DNA from: Solirubrobacterales bacterium
Lineage (GTDB): Bacteria > Actinomycetota > Thermoleophilia > Solirubrobacterales > Solirubrobacteraceae
Length of the DNA stretch: 64,000 nucleotides
Reading direction: 5' to 3'
Assembly: GCA_027315255.1 (NCBI GenBank)
Contig: DAHUYL010000056.1
Span: 1-64,000, forward strand
Under the pieces are notes generated by a model. It had not been told where the DNA came from, did not search any database, and saw only the letters and a list, made by a program, of their open reading frames with translations. A program made the position numbers and the translations under genes. Every line of letters starts with the position of its first letter. Position 1 is the first letter of the stretch. Positions 1 to 9,322 of this stretch are shown here, in pieces.

Positions 1-708
1 GGAGTCCACGTTTGGCACCACGCGCGTCGCGATTCCGAAGAACGGCGGCGGCAGGCTAGGCTCGAGTTCGCCGTCGACATCCACACGCACAAGACGGTCC
101 TGATCGGCGACCGTTCATCGCGACCTGCGAATAGCCCACCGGGGCCCAACTGGCGGAGTTCAGCCGCGCAGCCTTCACCCCGTCGAGCACCTTTTGGCCC
201 TTCACGGCGCTCGCCCGGATGTTCGAGAGCGCGCGCATCTCGCGGATGATTCCAATTCGTCCTGCTGCCGTCGACGACCGCGCGATCGCATTGGCGACGG
301 AGCGCATCCTCGGTCCCGCGGAGCCAGCGGCGCCTCTGACGATCGCATTCGTCTCGCCAGGCCGCACGGGCCGGCAACTGCTATGGCGACGGAGCACATC
401 CTCGGTTCCGCGGAGCCAGCGGCGCAGCCGACGATCGCAACGGTCCGCCGGCCGTTTGCGGCCAGTGCGATGTCGATCACGGACAGGCGGCGCCAGCTTC
501 GCCGCTGAAAGCCGAGAGCGGTCACGACGGCCCGGACGCCCGTCGCTGCACCGCGGACGATGCCGACGCACCTGCACATAAGGCGACGATCCGTCGCCGG
601 TCCCGCGGAGCCAAGGGCGCCGCTGACCATTGCATTCACGTGCGGCGTGCTCGGAAGCACGCCGTCGTAACGGCGACTTGCAGAGCGTCGTGAGTTCCTC
701 ATCGACCC
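1..708. other. Left-edge region without a convincing gene
   Basis: No reading frame here has a recognisable domain. It contains three degenerate direct repeats (listed separately). On the minus strand the outermost ~110 bases read as a plausible peptide (ending ATRVVPNVDS at the edge), but a stop lies just upstream in that frame and the neighbouring open frame differs, so this may be the tail of a frameshifted gene continuing beyond the window. The segment lies downstream of the minus-strand regulator that ends at 709. The most economical reading is decayed sequence. Confidence 0.4.
292..640. repeat. Three degenerate direct repeats of about 57 bp
   Basis: Copies lie at about 292-351, 384-440 and 581-640. 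The shared core on the plus strand is CGGTCCCGCGGAGCCAGCGG with small variations (TTCCGCGG in copy 2, GAGCCAAGGG in copy 3). It is preceded by GGCGACGG and followed by GACGATCGCA or GACCATTGCA. Copies 1 and 2 are 92 bp apart, copies 2 and 3 about 197 bp. Read on the minus strand each copy can encode a related peptide (NAIVRGAAGSAGPRM, VAIVGCAAGSAEPRM, NAMVSGALGSAGPAT), but copy 1 and copies 2-3 fall in different frames, so coding status is unclear. Confidence 0.55.
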
Positions 709-3696
709 TCAGCTCCGGACCGCGGCCGACAGCTCCCCGTGCGCGGCGGACAGGGGCACCCCGAGTCGCTCCATCACGCGCTCTGCGCGCTCGAGCAGTG
801 CGGCGGCTGCGCCGCGGCGGCCCTGCTCGAGCAGGAGCCGCGCTCCGCGGAGGTAGCGGGACTCGTCGTACGGGTCGATGTCGATCCCGCGCTCGAGGTG
901 GCGCAGCGCCTCGTCGACGTCCCCGTGCTCGTGCGCGGCGTCCGCGGCCGCATCGGCCAGGGCGATGAACAGCCGCTCGAGTCGCTCGCGCTCGGCGGCA
1001 GCCCACGGCTCGTAGCGGTCGTCGGGAAGCAGCGCGCCACGGTAGCGGGCGATCGCGAGACGGGCGGCGCCGAGCTCGACCCGTTCGAGCACGCGGCGCG
1101 CGTCCTGCTCGAACAGCTCGGCGTCGACGACGGCGTCGCACAGGCAGAGGGTGTCGCGATCGCGCTCGACGACGCCGGCAGCCGCTGCGCGCAGCCGGTT
1201 CAGCACGTTGCGAAGCCGCTTGCGCCCGCTGTCGGGGGCGACCTCCGGCCACAGCTCCTCGATCGCGACCTCGGCCGGCAGCCGGCCACCACACAGCGCC
1301 AGCAGCTTGACGAGCTGCTCCGGCCTGCCGGACGGCAGCACGATCGGCTCGCCGGCGCGGCGCACCTCGAACTTTCCCAGCAGCCGGACCCTCAGCGGCT
1401 GGCTCGACTCGAGCAGGGCCCGCGCCGCTCCGGACCCCGACGCCGCGGCCAGCTCGACGAGCTGCTCGGCAACGAGCCGTTCGCGCACGAGCGGGAGCAG
1501 CGGCTTGCCGAGCGCCGCCGCCTGCTCGAAGGCCGCGGCGGCACGTGCCGGAGCGCCGGCGTCGCCCCGGCGCAGCGCGGCGTACGCGCCGAGCAGCATC
1601 ACGCGCCAGCGCTCGCGGGGTGGCAGCCGTGGCATCGCCTGCACCCGCGCGCAGGCAGCCTCCGCCTCGGCCGGATCACCTGAGCGGGCGCTCAGCGCCA
1701 GCTCGGCGAGCGCCACCTCCAGCGGGCACTCCTCGCGCCGCGCGCGGGCGCGCTCCAGATATTCGCGGGCAAGCTCGTGCTCGCCGACCCGGTCGAGCAG
1801 GTCGGCCGCATCTGCCATGAAGTCGACGCCCGGCCAGTGCTCGAACCACTCGTCGCGGTGCGCCTCGACCTCGCCGACCGCGCGCACCGTCCGGTCGCGA
1901 TCGCTGCGCTGGGAGGCGAGCTTCGCTCCGGACCAGGCGGCGTAGGCGGAGATCCGGTTGTCGGACAGCAGTGCCCCCAGCGCCCGCTCCTCCTCGACGA
2001 CCGACTCGGCTTCGTCGAAGCGGCCGCAGTCGATCAGGATGTCGGCGACGAACGACAGGATCAGCGCCCGGTGACGGCTCCGTGCCGGCAGCCGCGCCAG
2101 CGTTCGCTCGATCAGCTCGAGCGCCTGCTCGTGCCGGCCGCGGGCGTAGTGCACTCCATAGCCGAGCGGCAGCACCACCTGCGAGGCCCAGCTGCGCTGG
2201 CCCAGACGCTCGCACAGCGCCAGCGCCTCGGACAGGAGGCGCTCGGCACGCGCCAGCGATTCGTCGCCGCGTTGCCACGCCGCCGCCCACCCGAGCGCGT
2301 CGAGTAGCCGTGCCCGCGTCGCCAGCTCCCCCGAGCCGGCATCAGCCAGCAGCTGCCGCGCCAGCGCCTCGCCCTCCTGCGCGCGGTTCTGCCGGACGAG
2401 GTCGCGGGCGACCTCCGCCTCGACGGCGCGCACGAGCAGCCGATCGCCGGCGCCCGTGGCCAAGGAGCCGGCGCGTTCAAGCGCGCGGGCTCGGAGCTCG
2501 ACCTGCGTCGCTGGCTCGCACGCCCGCGCCAGGTGCAGCAGCACAGCGGGGTGACGGTCGATCGCGGCGGCCGGGACCGCGTCGATCAGCGTCTGGAGCT
2601 CCAGGTAACCGAGATCATCCGCCTCCTGCGGAGACAGCTCGCCGAGCAGGGCGGCTGCCCGGTCCACCTCGCCGCCGGCCACGAGCAGATGCAGGGCGTG
2701 CGCCAGCTCGCCCGCCCGCACGTACACGGGCGCCACCGACAACGCCGTCTGCGGTCGCAGTGGCTCCATCGCCACGAGCAGGTCCTGCACCGGTCCCGGC
2801 AGCTCCAGCCAGCCGTCGACCCGCGCGCTCAGCGGGATCCCGGCGGCGCCCGCCCGATCGAGCGTCGCCGCGTCGCCGGTGACCGCCTCGGCGACTGCGG
2901 CGGACAGCAGCGGGAGGTGCGCAAGTTGCACGAGCGCCTGGCGCGATTCCGGATCCAGTGCTCGCAGCTGAGCGCCGAGCAGGTAACGCAACGGCCCGTC
3001 CTGCATCGCGATCCGAGGCACCTCGGCAGCCACGCTCGGCGAACGCGCCAACCGCTCCGCCGCGAGCACCAGCACGGTTGCCCAGCCCGCCGTCGCGCGG
3101 CACAGCGCCTGCGCCTCGGCAGCCGGCAGTGCGAGCGAGAACCCGTCGCCCAGGAGCCGCGCGACCTCCTCGGAGTTGAACGCGAGCTGGTCGGACCCGA
3201 TCAACTTGGCGGCACCGGGCGCGAGCGACTCGAGGCGCGGCGGAAGATGACGGGCGAGGACCAGCAGCCGATGGCCGGGCGGAAGCACCCTGGCGAGCCG
3301 CGCGAGCAGCTCGCCCGCGGCCGGCCCGAGGTGGTGGGCATCGTCGACCACCAGCACCACCGGTTCGCGTTCGTGCTCGAGCGCGGCCGCAAGCGCATCG
3401 ACTGCGGCGACGGGATCCGCCCGCTCCGCGTCGACCGCGCCCGCCACGTCGGACAGCCGCGCGCGGCCCAGAGCGAAGACGGTTCGCGACAGTAGCCCGG
3501 CCGGTTCCCGGTCGCCCGGAGCGAGCACGATCTCCACCGTGGCAAGTCCGAGCGAGCGAGCCAGCTCGACTGCGAGCAGCGTCTTCCCGTACCCGCCGCC
3601 CGCCACCACGATCGCCACGTGCGAGTCCTCCAGCTGATCGGTCAGCCGGGGACGCGGCACGTGGTGTGGTGGCAGCCCCGGCCGGAGCTGGCTCAA
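709..3696 (-). CDS. MalT-type ATPase / SARP-BTAD transcriptional regulator (first of a tandem pair)
   Basis: A 995-residue regulator with an N-terminal STAND-type ATPase (Walker A GGGYGKT, residues 33-39; Walker B-like VVLVVDDAHH), a long helical TPR-like middle, an OmpR-type winged helix near residues 765-860 and a C-terminal BTAD domain containing YRGALLPDDRYEPW. Proteins of this kind sense a ligand and activate a promoter through the winged helix. The start is taken as TTG at 3696, whose codon overlaps the TGA of the upstream paralogue (TTGA), implying translational coupling. An upstream open stretch in the same frame is only the shadow of that paralogue. The two proteins align along their whole length, so this is a tandem duplication. 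Regulator type is confident; targets are unknown. Confidence 0.85.
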   Translation of the reverse strand: MSQLRPGLPPHHVPRPRLTDQLEDSHVAIVVAGGGYGKTLLAVELARSLGLATVEIVLAPGDREPAGLLSRTVFALGRARLSDVAGAVDAERADPVAAVDALAAALEHEREPVVLVVDDAHHLGPAAGELLARLARVLPPGHRLLVLARHLPPRLESLAPGAAKLIGSDQLAFNSEEVARLLGDGFSLALPAAEAQALCRATAGWATVLVLAAERLARSPSVAAEVPRIAMQDGPLRYLLGAQLRALDPESRQALVQLAHLPLLSAAVAEAVTGDAATLDRAGAAGIPLSARVDGWLELPGPVQDLLVAMEPLRPQTALSVAPVYVRAGELAHALHLLVAGGEVDRAAALLGELSPQEADDLGYLELQTLIDAVPAAAIDRHPAVLLHLARACEPATQVELRARALERAGSLATGAGDRLLVRAVEAEVARDLVRQNRAQEGEALARQLLADAGSGELATRARLLDALGWAAAWQRGDESLARAERLLSEALALCERLGQRSWASQVVLPLGYGVHYARGRHEQALELIERTLARLPARSRHRALILSFVADILIDCGRFDEAESVVEEERALGALLSDNRISAYAAWSGAKLASQRSDRDRTVRAVGEVEAHRDEWFEHWPGVDFMADAADLLDRVGEHELAREYLERARARREECPLEVALAELALSARSGDPAEAEAACARVQAMPRLPPRERWRVMLLGAYAALRRGDAGAPARAAAAFEQAAALGKPLLPLVRERLVAEQLVELAAASGSGAARALLESSQPLRVRLLGKFEVRRAGEPIVLPSGRPEQLVKLLALCGGRLPAEVAIEELWPEVAPDSGRKRLRNVLNRLRAAAAGVVERDRDTLCLCDAVVDAELFEQDARRVLERVELGAARLAIARYRGALLPDDRYEPWAAAERERLERLFIALADAAADAAHEHGDVDEALRHLERGIDIDPYDESRYLRGARLLLEQGRRGAAAALLERAERVMERLGVPLSAAHGELSAAVRS

Positions 3697-6600
3697 CGCT
3701 CCCCCGTCGCCGACCGAAGTGATGCTGCCAGCTCGCGGTGCGCGCGCGACACCGGTACCCCGAGCCGCCCGATCGCCCGCTCGCCCCGCTCGAGCAGCGC
3801 CGCGGCGGCGCCACGGCGGCCCTGCTCGAGCAGCAGCTGCGCGCCACGCAGGTAGCGAGCCTCGTCGAACGGATCGATCTCGAGCCCGCGCTCGAGGTTG
3901 CGCAGCGCCTCGTCGACCTCGCCGATCGCGTGCGCGGCGTCGGCGGCCGCATCGACCAGCGACGCGAACAATCGCTCGAGCCGCTCGCGCGGCCCAGCAG
4001 CCCACGGCTCGTAACGATCGTCCGGCAACAGCGAGCCGCGATAGCGGGTGATCGCCAGGCGCGCGGCACTCAGCTCGGTCAACCGGGGCGCGCCGACGTC
4101 CATCCGCCCGAGCACGCCGCGCGCTGCCCGCTCGAACAGGTCGGCATCGACCTCGACCTCACCCAGCGCGAGCGACCGACCATCGCGCGCGACGACGTCA
4201 GGGACGGTCGCGTGCAGCCGGTTGAGCACGTTGCGCAGTCGCTTGCGCCCGCTGTCAGGGCCGACCTCGGGCCATAGTTCCTCGATTGCGAGCTCGGCGG
4301 GCAGCCGCCCGCCCGAGATCGCCAGCAGCTTCACCAGCTGCGCCGGCTTCCCTGGCGGAAGCGCGATCGGCTCGCCCGCGCGGCGCAGCTCGAAGCCTCC
4401 GAGCACCGACACCGTCAGCGGGCGTCCGCCGACCTCCAGCTCGGCGGCGGCGCGCGAGCCGGCCGCGGCCGCCAGCCCGACGAGCCGTTCGGCGAGCTCA
4501 CGGTCGCGCCACAGCGGCAGTCGCGGCTTGCCGAGCGCGGCCGCCTGCTCGAAGGCGTCCGCGGCCAGCGCGCCGGCCCTCCCGTCGCCGGCGCGCAACG
4601 CCGCGTACGCGCCCAGCAGCGCCACCCGCCAGCGTTCGCGTGGCGCGAGCCGGGCGATCGATCCGAGCGCCGCAAGCGCAGGCACCGCGGCCTCGGGGTC
4701 GCCGGAGCGCGCGAGCAACGCGGCCTCGGCGATTGCCACCGCGAGCGGCGATTCGTCGCGCCGCGGGCGGGCGCGATCGAGATACTCGAGCGCGAGCTCG
4801 TGCTCGCCGACACGATCGAGCAGGTCAGCGGCGTCGGCGCTGAAGTCGACGCCGGTCGAGTGCTCGAACCAGTCGCCACGGTGGCGATCGGCCTCGCGCA
4901 CCTCGCGGACGGTGCGCCCGGCGTCTCCGGTCTGGGAGGCCAGCCGTGCGCCCGTCCAGGCGGCGTAGGCGGCGATCCGGTGATCCGACAGCAGCGAGCC
5001 GAGGCGGCGTCCCTCCTCGACCACCGGCTCGGCGTCCGCGAAGCGCCCGCAGTCGATCAGGGTGTCGCCGTAGAAGGACAGGATCACGCCGCGGTGAGGG
5101 CTGCGGCTGGGCAGCACGTCGAGCTCCTGCTCGATCAGCTCGAGCGCCCGCTCGTGCTCGCCGCGGGCGTAGTAGACGCCGTGCGCGAGCGGCATCAGCA
5201 CCTGTGAGGCCCAGCGTCGCTCGCCGAGTGCCCGGCACAGCTCGAACGCCTCGCGCAGCAACCGCTCCGCCTCGACCAGCGAGCTGTCCTCGCGACGCCA
5301 CGCGGCAGCGCGACCGAGCACGTCGATCACGCGCGCCCGGGTTCGAGGCTCGTCGGCGCTCGTCTCCGCCAGCACCCGGGCGGCCAGCACCTGCGCCTCG
5401 GCGTCGCGCCCGTCGCGCACGAGGTCGCGCGCGATCTCGGCGTCGACCGCCCTGGTGCCCGCCGCGTCCCGGCGGTGTTCGAGCAGCGATCGGGCGCGCC
5501 GCAGCGCGTCCGCGCGCAGCCGAACCTGGGCGGCCGGCTCGCACGTGCGCGCGAGGTGCAGCAGCAATCCGGGCTGGCGCTCGACCGCTTGTGGGGGCAG
5601 CGCGTCGATCAACGTCTGCAGCTCCAGGTAGCCGAGATCGTCGGCCGCGCGGGACGGAATCCCGGCGACCAGCGCCGCCGCCGCCTCGGCTTCGCCCGCC
5701 TTCAGCAGCAGGTGCAGCGCATCCGACAGCTCTCCCGCGCGCGCGTACACGGGTGCGGCCGCCAGCGCGGTCCGGGGCCGCAGCGGCTCGATCCCCGCGA
5801 GCATGTCCTGCACCGGCCCGGGAAGCTCCCACCAGCCGTCGGCACGGAGGCTCAGCGGGACTCCCGCGGCACCGAGCTGCTCGAACGCGGCCGCCTCGCC
5901 GGTAACCGCAGCAGCGACCTCGGGGGAGAGCAGCGGCAGATGCGCCAGCTGCACGGCGGCGCCCCGCGCGGCGTCGGTGAGCTCGTCGAGCTGGCGGCTG
6001 ACCAGGTAGCGCAGCGTCCGTTGCTGCTCGACGATCGCCGCGAGCTCCTGTTCGGGATCGGCCGCACGCGCGATCCGCTCGGCCGCGAGCACGAGCGCCG
6101 CCGCCCAGCCGGCCGTCGCGCGGCGCAGATCCTCGGCGTCGGAAGCGCCGAGCGAGACGCCGAACGCGCCCGCGAGCGTCGCCGCCTCCGGAGCACTGAA
6201 CGCGAGCTGCTCGGCCCCGAGCACGATCGCCGCGCCCTGGCGCAGGGTCTCGAGCGCCGCCGGTGCGTGGCGCGCGAGGACCAGGAGCCGGTGCTCATGC
6301 GGCAACCGCGCCGCCAGCCGCGCCAGCAGCACCGCCGCTTCGGGGCCTGCGAAGTGGGCGTCGTCGACCACCACCAGCACGGGATCGCGCTCGCGTGCCA
6401 GCACGCCCGCCAGCGCGTCGATCGCCGCCGCGGGGTCGGCGCGTGCGCCGTGCACGGCGCCTGCCGCGTCCGTCAGCCGCGCGCGCCGCAGTGCCGCGAT
6501 CAGGCGCGCGACGACCGCTGCAGGCTCGAGATCGGTCGCCGCCAGCCCGACGCTCACCGTCGCCAGCCCGAGCGTCTGCGCGAGCTCGAGCCCGAGCAGC

Positions 6601-6722
6601 GTCTTGCCGTAGCCGCCGCCCGCGACCACGAGCGCCGCGCGGGCGGGGCGCAGCTCGCCGAGCAATCTCGGCCTCAGCACGTGGTGGCGAGGCAACGCGC
6701 CGCCGCTGCTACCCCGATACAT
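3693..6722 (-). CDS. MalT-type ATPase / SARP-BTAD transcriptional regulator (second of a tandem pair)
   Basis: A 1009-residue paralogue of the next gene with the same order of parts: Walker A GGGYGKT (residues 35-41), Walker B VLVVVDDAH (about 115-123), a TPR-like helical region, a winged helix starting near residue 767 (VSVLGGFELRRAGEPIALPP) and a C-terminal BTAD domain. In classical AfsR the SARP part is N-terminal; here it is C-terminal, behind the ATPase. The ATG at 6722 has GAGG six bases upstream. It is the promoter-proximal gene of a two-gene operon and is transcribed divergently from the phosphoesterase gene at 6943, a possible target. That functional link is inferred only from position. 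Confidence 0.88.
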   Translation of the reverse strand: MYRGSSGGALPRHHVLRPRLLGELRPARAALVVAGGGYGKTLLGLELAQTLGLATVSVGLAATDLEPAAVVARLIAALRRARLTDAAGAVHGARADPAAAIDALAGVLARERDPVLVVVDDAHFAGPEAAVLLARLAARLPHEHRLLVLARHAPAALETLRQGAAIVLGAEQLAFSAPEAATLAGAFGVSLGASDAEDLRRATAGWAAALVLAAERIARAADPEQELAAIVEQQRTLRYLVSRQLDELTDAARGAAVQLAHLPLLSPEVAAAVTGEAAAFEQLGAAGVPLSLRADGWWELPGPVQDMLAGIEPLRPRTALAAAPVYARAGELSDALHLLLKAGEAEAAAALVAGIPSRAADDLGYLELQTLIDALPPQAVERQPGLLLHLARTCEPAAQVRLRADALRRARSLLEHRRDAAGTRAVDAEIARDLVRDGRDAEAQVLAARVLAETSADEPRTRARVIDVLGRAAAWRREDSSLVEAERLLREAFELCRALGERRWASQVLMPLAHGVYYARGEHERALELIEQELDVLPSRSPHRGVILSFYGDTLIDCGRFADAEPVVEEGRRLGSLLSDHRIAAYAAWTGARLASQTGDAGRTVREVREADRHRGDWFEHSTGVDFSADAADLLDRVGEHELALEYLDRARPRRDESPLAVAIAEAALLARSGDPEAAVPALAALGSIARLAPRERWRVALLGAYAALRAGDGRAGALAADAFEQAAALGKPRLPLWRDRELAERLVGLAAAAGSRAAAELEVGGRPLTVSVLGGFELRRAGEPIALPPGKPAQLVKLLAISGGRLPAELAIEELWPEVGPDSGRKRLRNVLNRLHATVPDVVARDGRSLALGEVEVDADLFERAARGVLGRMDVGAPRLTELSAARLAITRYRGSLLPDDRYEPWAAGPRERLERLFASLVDAAADAAHAIGEVDEALRNLERGLEIDPFDEARYLRGAQLLLEQGRRGAAAALLERGERAIGRLGVPVSRAHRELAASLRSATGER

Positions 6723-6942
6723 CCTTTCCCTCGGCCCGAGCGTCCGCGTTCGCGACGACGATCCTACACGCCGACGCTCGCGCAGGCTCGAGTTTCGCGT
6801 TCACAGCCCTGCAACACGACGATCACTCCCCGGACACGCCATCGGCGCCGCTAACGGGAAGGGTTAGCGAGCTGCCTCGGGGCCCGCGCGGAGGGTCGGG
6901 TGAGCCTCGGGGTCACGTCCACCCACTCGACAGGAGACGCAG
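6723..6942. promoter_or_regulatory. Divergent control region between SARP-type regulators and phosphoesterase
   Basis: This 220-bp gap separates two divergent transcription units. It contains the inverted repeat CGCTAAC-ggaagg-type spacer-GTTAGCG at 6849-6869 (7-bp arms, 7-nt spacer) and an exact direct repeat GCCTCGGGG at 6874-6882 and 6904-6912, about three helical turns apart. AGGAG lies at 6932-6936, before the phosphoesterase ATG. These are candidate operator elements; no -35/-10 pair is obvious. Confidence 0.45.
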
Positions 6943-8697
6943 ATGGCGCGAAAGCGCATAGTTGCAGTCCTTGCCACCGCGATCGCGGGCGCCGGAGCAT
7001 CCGCGCTCGTCGTCGCGGGCTCCGCCGCGGGTAGCGCTCCGCACCGTAGCCCAGATCACCGCAGTGACCACCAGCGGCAGGTGCGAAGCGACAACGGCCC
7101 CGATGCCGCGACCGCCACCCCGATCAAGCACCTGGTCGTGATCTTCCAGGAGAACGTGTCGTTCGACCATTACTTCGGCACCTATCCGAACGCGACCAAT
7201 CCATCGGGCGAGCCGGCGTTCACGGCCGCGCCGGGGACGCCGACGGTCAACGGGCTCCAGGGCGCGCTGCTCGGCGCCAACCCCAACCTGGCGAACCCGC
7301 AGCGGCTCGATCGCTCGCAGCCGCTGACGTGCGACCAGAACCACGGGTACACCGCCGAGCAGAAGGCGTTCGACATGGGAGCGATGGACGCGTTCATCCA
7401 GAACACCGACGTCGAGAGCTGCAAGTCCCCCGACATCTCGCTGCCGAACCTGGTGATGGACTACTACGACGGCAACACCGTCACCGGGCTGTGGAACTAC
7501 GCACAGCACTTCGCGATGAGCGACAACTCGTTCAACGACAGCTTCGGTCCGTCGACGCCGGGGGCCGAGAACGTGATCTCCGGCCAGACGTACGGCGCGA
7601 TCTGCGGCCCGAGCTTCGCGACGATCAACGACAGCCCGTGCACGGCGGCGCCGGGGAGCGCCGCCCCGACGCCGGGGAGCCCTGTGCAGCTCGGACCGAG
7701 CACGCCGGGCACGGACTACAGCGACGCCGATCCGAACCTGGACATCTGCTCTGCGACCGAGGACCACAACACCGCCGCGACGACGATCGAGATGGGCGGC
7801 GAGAACATCGGCGACCTGCTCGACAAGGCCGGGGTCACATGGGGCTGGTTCCAGGGAGGGTTCGCGAGCCCCGGTTACGTGCCCGGCGACCCGGGCAGCG
7901 ACAACCTGTCTCAGGTCTGTACCGGCACCCACCAGAACGTCGGCGGGGCGACCGTGAACGACTACATCCCGCACCACGAGCCGTTCCAGTACTACCCCTC
8001 GACCGCCAACCCGACCCACCTGCCGCCGACCTCGATCGCGATGGTCGGCCAGCAGGACCAGGCCAACCACCAGTACGACATCCGTGACTTCTGGGCAGCC
8101 GCCGAGAACGGCGACCTGCCGGAGGTCTCCTACCTCAAGGCGCCGGCCTACCAGGACGGCCACGCGGGCTACTCCGATCCGCTCGACGAGCAGCAGTTCC
8201 TGGTGCAGACGATCAACAAGCTCGAGCTGCTGCCGACCTGGGGCAGTACGGCCGTCGTGATCCTCTACGACGACAGCGATGGGTGGTACGACCATGCGAT
8301 GGCGCCGATCTTCGACCAGTCGCAGTCGAGCATCGACGCGCTCACCGGCGCCGGCCTGTGCGGCTCGAACCCGAAGAAGGTGCCGACCACCAGCACCGGG
8401 ACGCTCGAGCAGGGGCGCTGCGGTCCCGGCACGCGCCAGCCGCTGCTGGTGATCTCGCCGTTCGCCAGGCGCAACTTCGTCGACAACACGCTGACGACGC
8501 AGGCGTCGGTCGTGAAGTTCATCGAGGACAACTGGCTCGGTGGCCAGCGGCTGGGCAACGGCTCGACAGACGCGCTCACCGGGTCTCTGAACAACATGTT
8601 CGACTTCACCCAGCCGGAGGGCCGGTTCGGTGGAACGCTGTTCCTGGACCCGTCGACGGGCGAGCCGATGTTCGGCGGGCGCCACGGCGACCGCTGA
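6943..8697 (+). CDS. Secreted phospholipase C / acid phosphatase-type phosphoesterase
   Basis: A 584-residue exported enzyme of the alkaline-phosphatase superfamily phosphoesterase branch (phospholipase C, PF04185 type), which hydrolyses phosphodiesters of phospholipids or related substrates outside the cell. The signal peptide covers about residues 1-31 (basic start, Ala/Val-rich core, AGSAAGSA). The family N-terminal metal site VVIFQENVSFDHYFGTYP lies at about 65-82 with the Glu-Asn pair at 70-71. A second metal/active-site motif YDDSDGWYDH is near residue 443, followed by PLLVISPFARRNFVDNT. ATG at 6943 is preceded by AGGAGACGCAG. It stands alone and ends at a strong hairpin. Family is confident; the exact substrate cannot be read from sequence. 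Confidence 0.88.
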   Translation: MARKRIVAVLATAIAGAGASALVVAGSAAGSAPHRSPDHRSDHQRQVRSDNGPDAATATPIKHLVVIFQENVSFDHYFGTYPNATNPSGEPAFTAAPGTPTVNGLQGALLGANPNLANPQRLDRSQPLTCDQNHGYTAEQKAFDMGAMDAFIQNTDVESCKSPDISLPNLVMDYYDGNTVTGLWNYAQHFAMSDNSFNDSFGPSTPGAENVISGQTYGAICGPSFATINDSPCTAAPGSAAPTPGSPVQLGPSTPGTDYSDADPNLDICSATEDHNTAATTIEMGGENIGDLLDKAGVTWGWFQGGFASPGYVPGDPGSDNLSQVCTGTHQNVGGATVNDYIPHHEPFQYYPSTANPTHLPPTSIAMVGQQDQANHQYDIRDFWAAAENGDLPEVSYLKAPAYQDGHAGYSDPLDEQQFLVQTINKLELLPTWGSTAVVILYDDSDGWYDHAMAPIFDQSQSSIDALTGAGLCGSNPKKVPTTSTGTLEQGRCGPGTRQPLLVISPFARRNFVDNTLTTQASVVKFIEDNWLGGQRLGNGSTDALTGSLNNMFDFTQPEGRFGGTLFLDPSTGEPMFGGRHGDR

Positions 8698-8718
8698 ACC
8701 CGACAGGATCAGTCGTCT

Positions 8719-8756
8719 GCCGGGCGGCCGAGGCTGTGATGCCTCGGCCGCCCGGC
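8719..8756 (+). terminator. Perfect 15-bp hairpin after the phosphoesterase gene
   Basis: GCCGGGCGGCCGAGG (8719-8733) pairs perfectly with CCTCGGCCGCCCGGC (8742-8756) around an 8-nt loop, 21 bases after the stop codon. There is no U-tract, which is common for actinobacterial terminator hairpins. Confidence 0.7.
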
Positions 8757-8829
8757 CGCTTGGCGTGGCCCGTCAAGGCCGACGTCCGGGCCGACTCGAG
8801 CCGGGCCCGAGGCCCGCTGAACGACCGCT

Positions 8830-9152
8830 ATGTGCCACACCCCCGCCGCGGAAGGGGGGTGTGGCACATTCGCGCGCTCACACGACGCCGACGTGCCAAC
8901 CCCCTATTTCGGGAGGGGGGTGTGCGCAGTTGAGGCCACCCGCCGAGACCCTGCGCGAGCCTGCAGGCAAGCCAGCGTCCCATCTCACCGGCCCGGTCAA
9001 GCGGCGAACCGGCTCCTCCACGTCGAGGGTGGGTACGCAGCTTCGACGACCGGAACGTCGAAACCCCCCTGCCGACCGGACGGGGGTGTGCAGACAGCGT
9101 TGCTACAGCGCGCCGTTTGCACAGCCCCCGGCAGCTCGCTGGGGGGGTTGTG
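8830..9152. repeat. Cluster of four C5/G5 hairpins
   Basis: Four inverted repeats share runs of C and G in the stem. (1) ATGTGCCACACCCCC 8830-8844 pairs perfectly with 8855-8869. (2) GTGCCAACCCCC near 8893-8904 faces GGGGGGTGTGCGCA at 8915-8928, imperfectly. (3) CCCCCC 9064-9069 faces GGGGG 9082-9086. (4) CACAGCCCCC 9120-9129 pairs with GGGGGTTGTG 9143-9152, one mismatch. They lie between convergent genes. The stem words GTGCCAACCCCC and CTGCCAACCCCC recur at 60119-60221, so this is a dispersed palindromic repeat family rather than a single terminator. Confidence 0.65.
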
Positions 9153-9322
9153 ACCGCTTCGGTCGTCCCGACGCTGCCGCGCGCCCGCGCGCGAGGACCG
9201 CTGGTCCGCCGCCAGCCCGCGCGCCGGCTGCTCCGCCCGAAGCCCGCGCCGCCCGGTCCGCCCCCGGGCCTGGACGGCCGCTCGCCGCGGACCGACCCGG
9301 CGAAGCCGAGGTCCCGGGCGGG

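Noticed and set aside
1-110. Partial gene at the left edge on the minus strand
   Set aside because: The reading is protein-like for about 35 codons but has a stop immediately upstream and a different open frame beside it; too short to call as a gene.
6913-8685. 590-residue frame antisense to the phosphoesterase
   Set aside because: Low-complexity Arg/Val/Asp composition and no motif; the plus strand has a signal peptide, metal motifs and a ribosome binding site.
8830-9152. Hairpin cluster as a CRISPR array
   Set aside because: Repeats are palindromic with variable sequence and irregular spacing, and no cas gene is present in the window.
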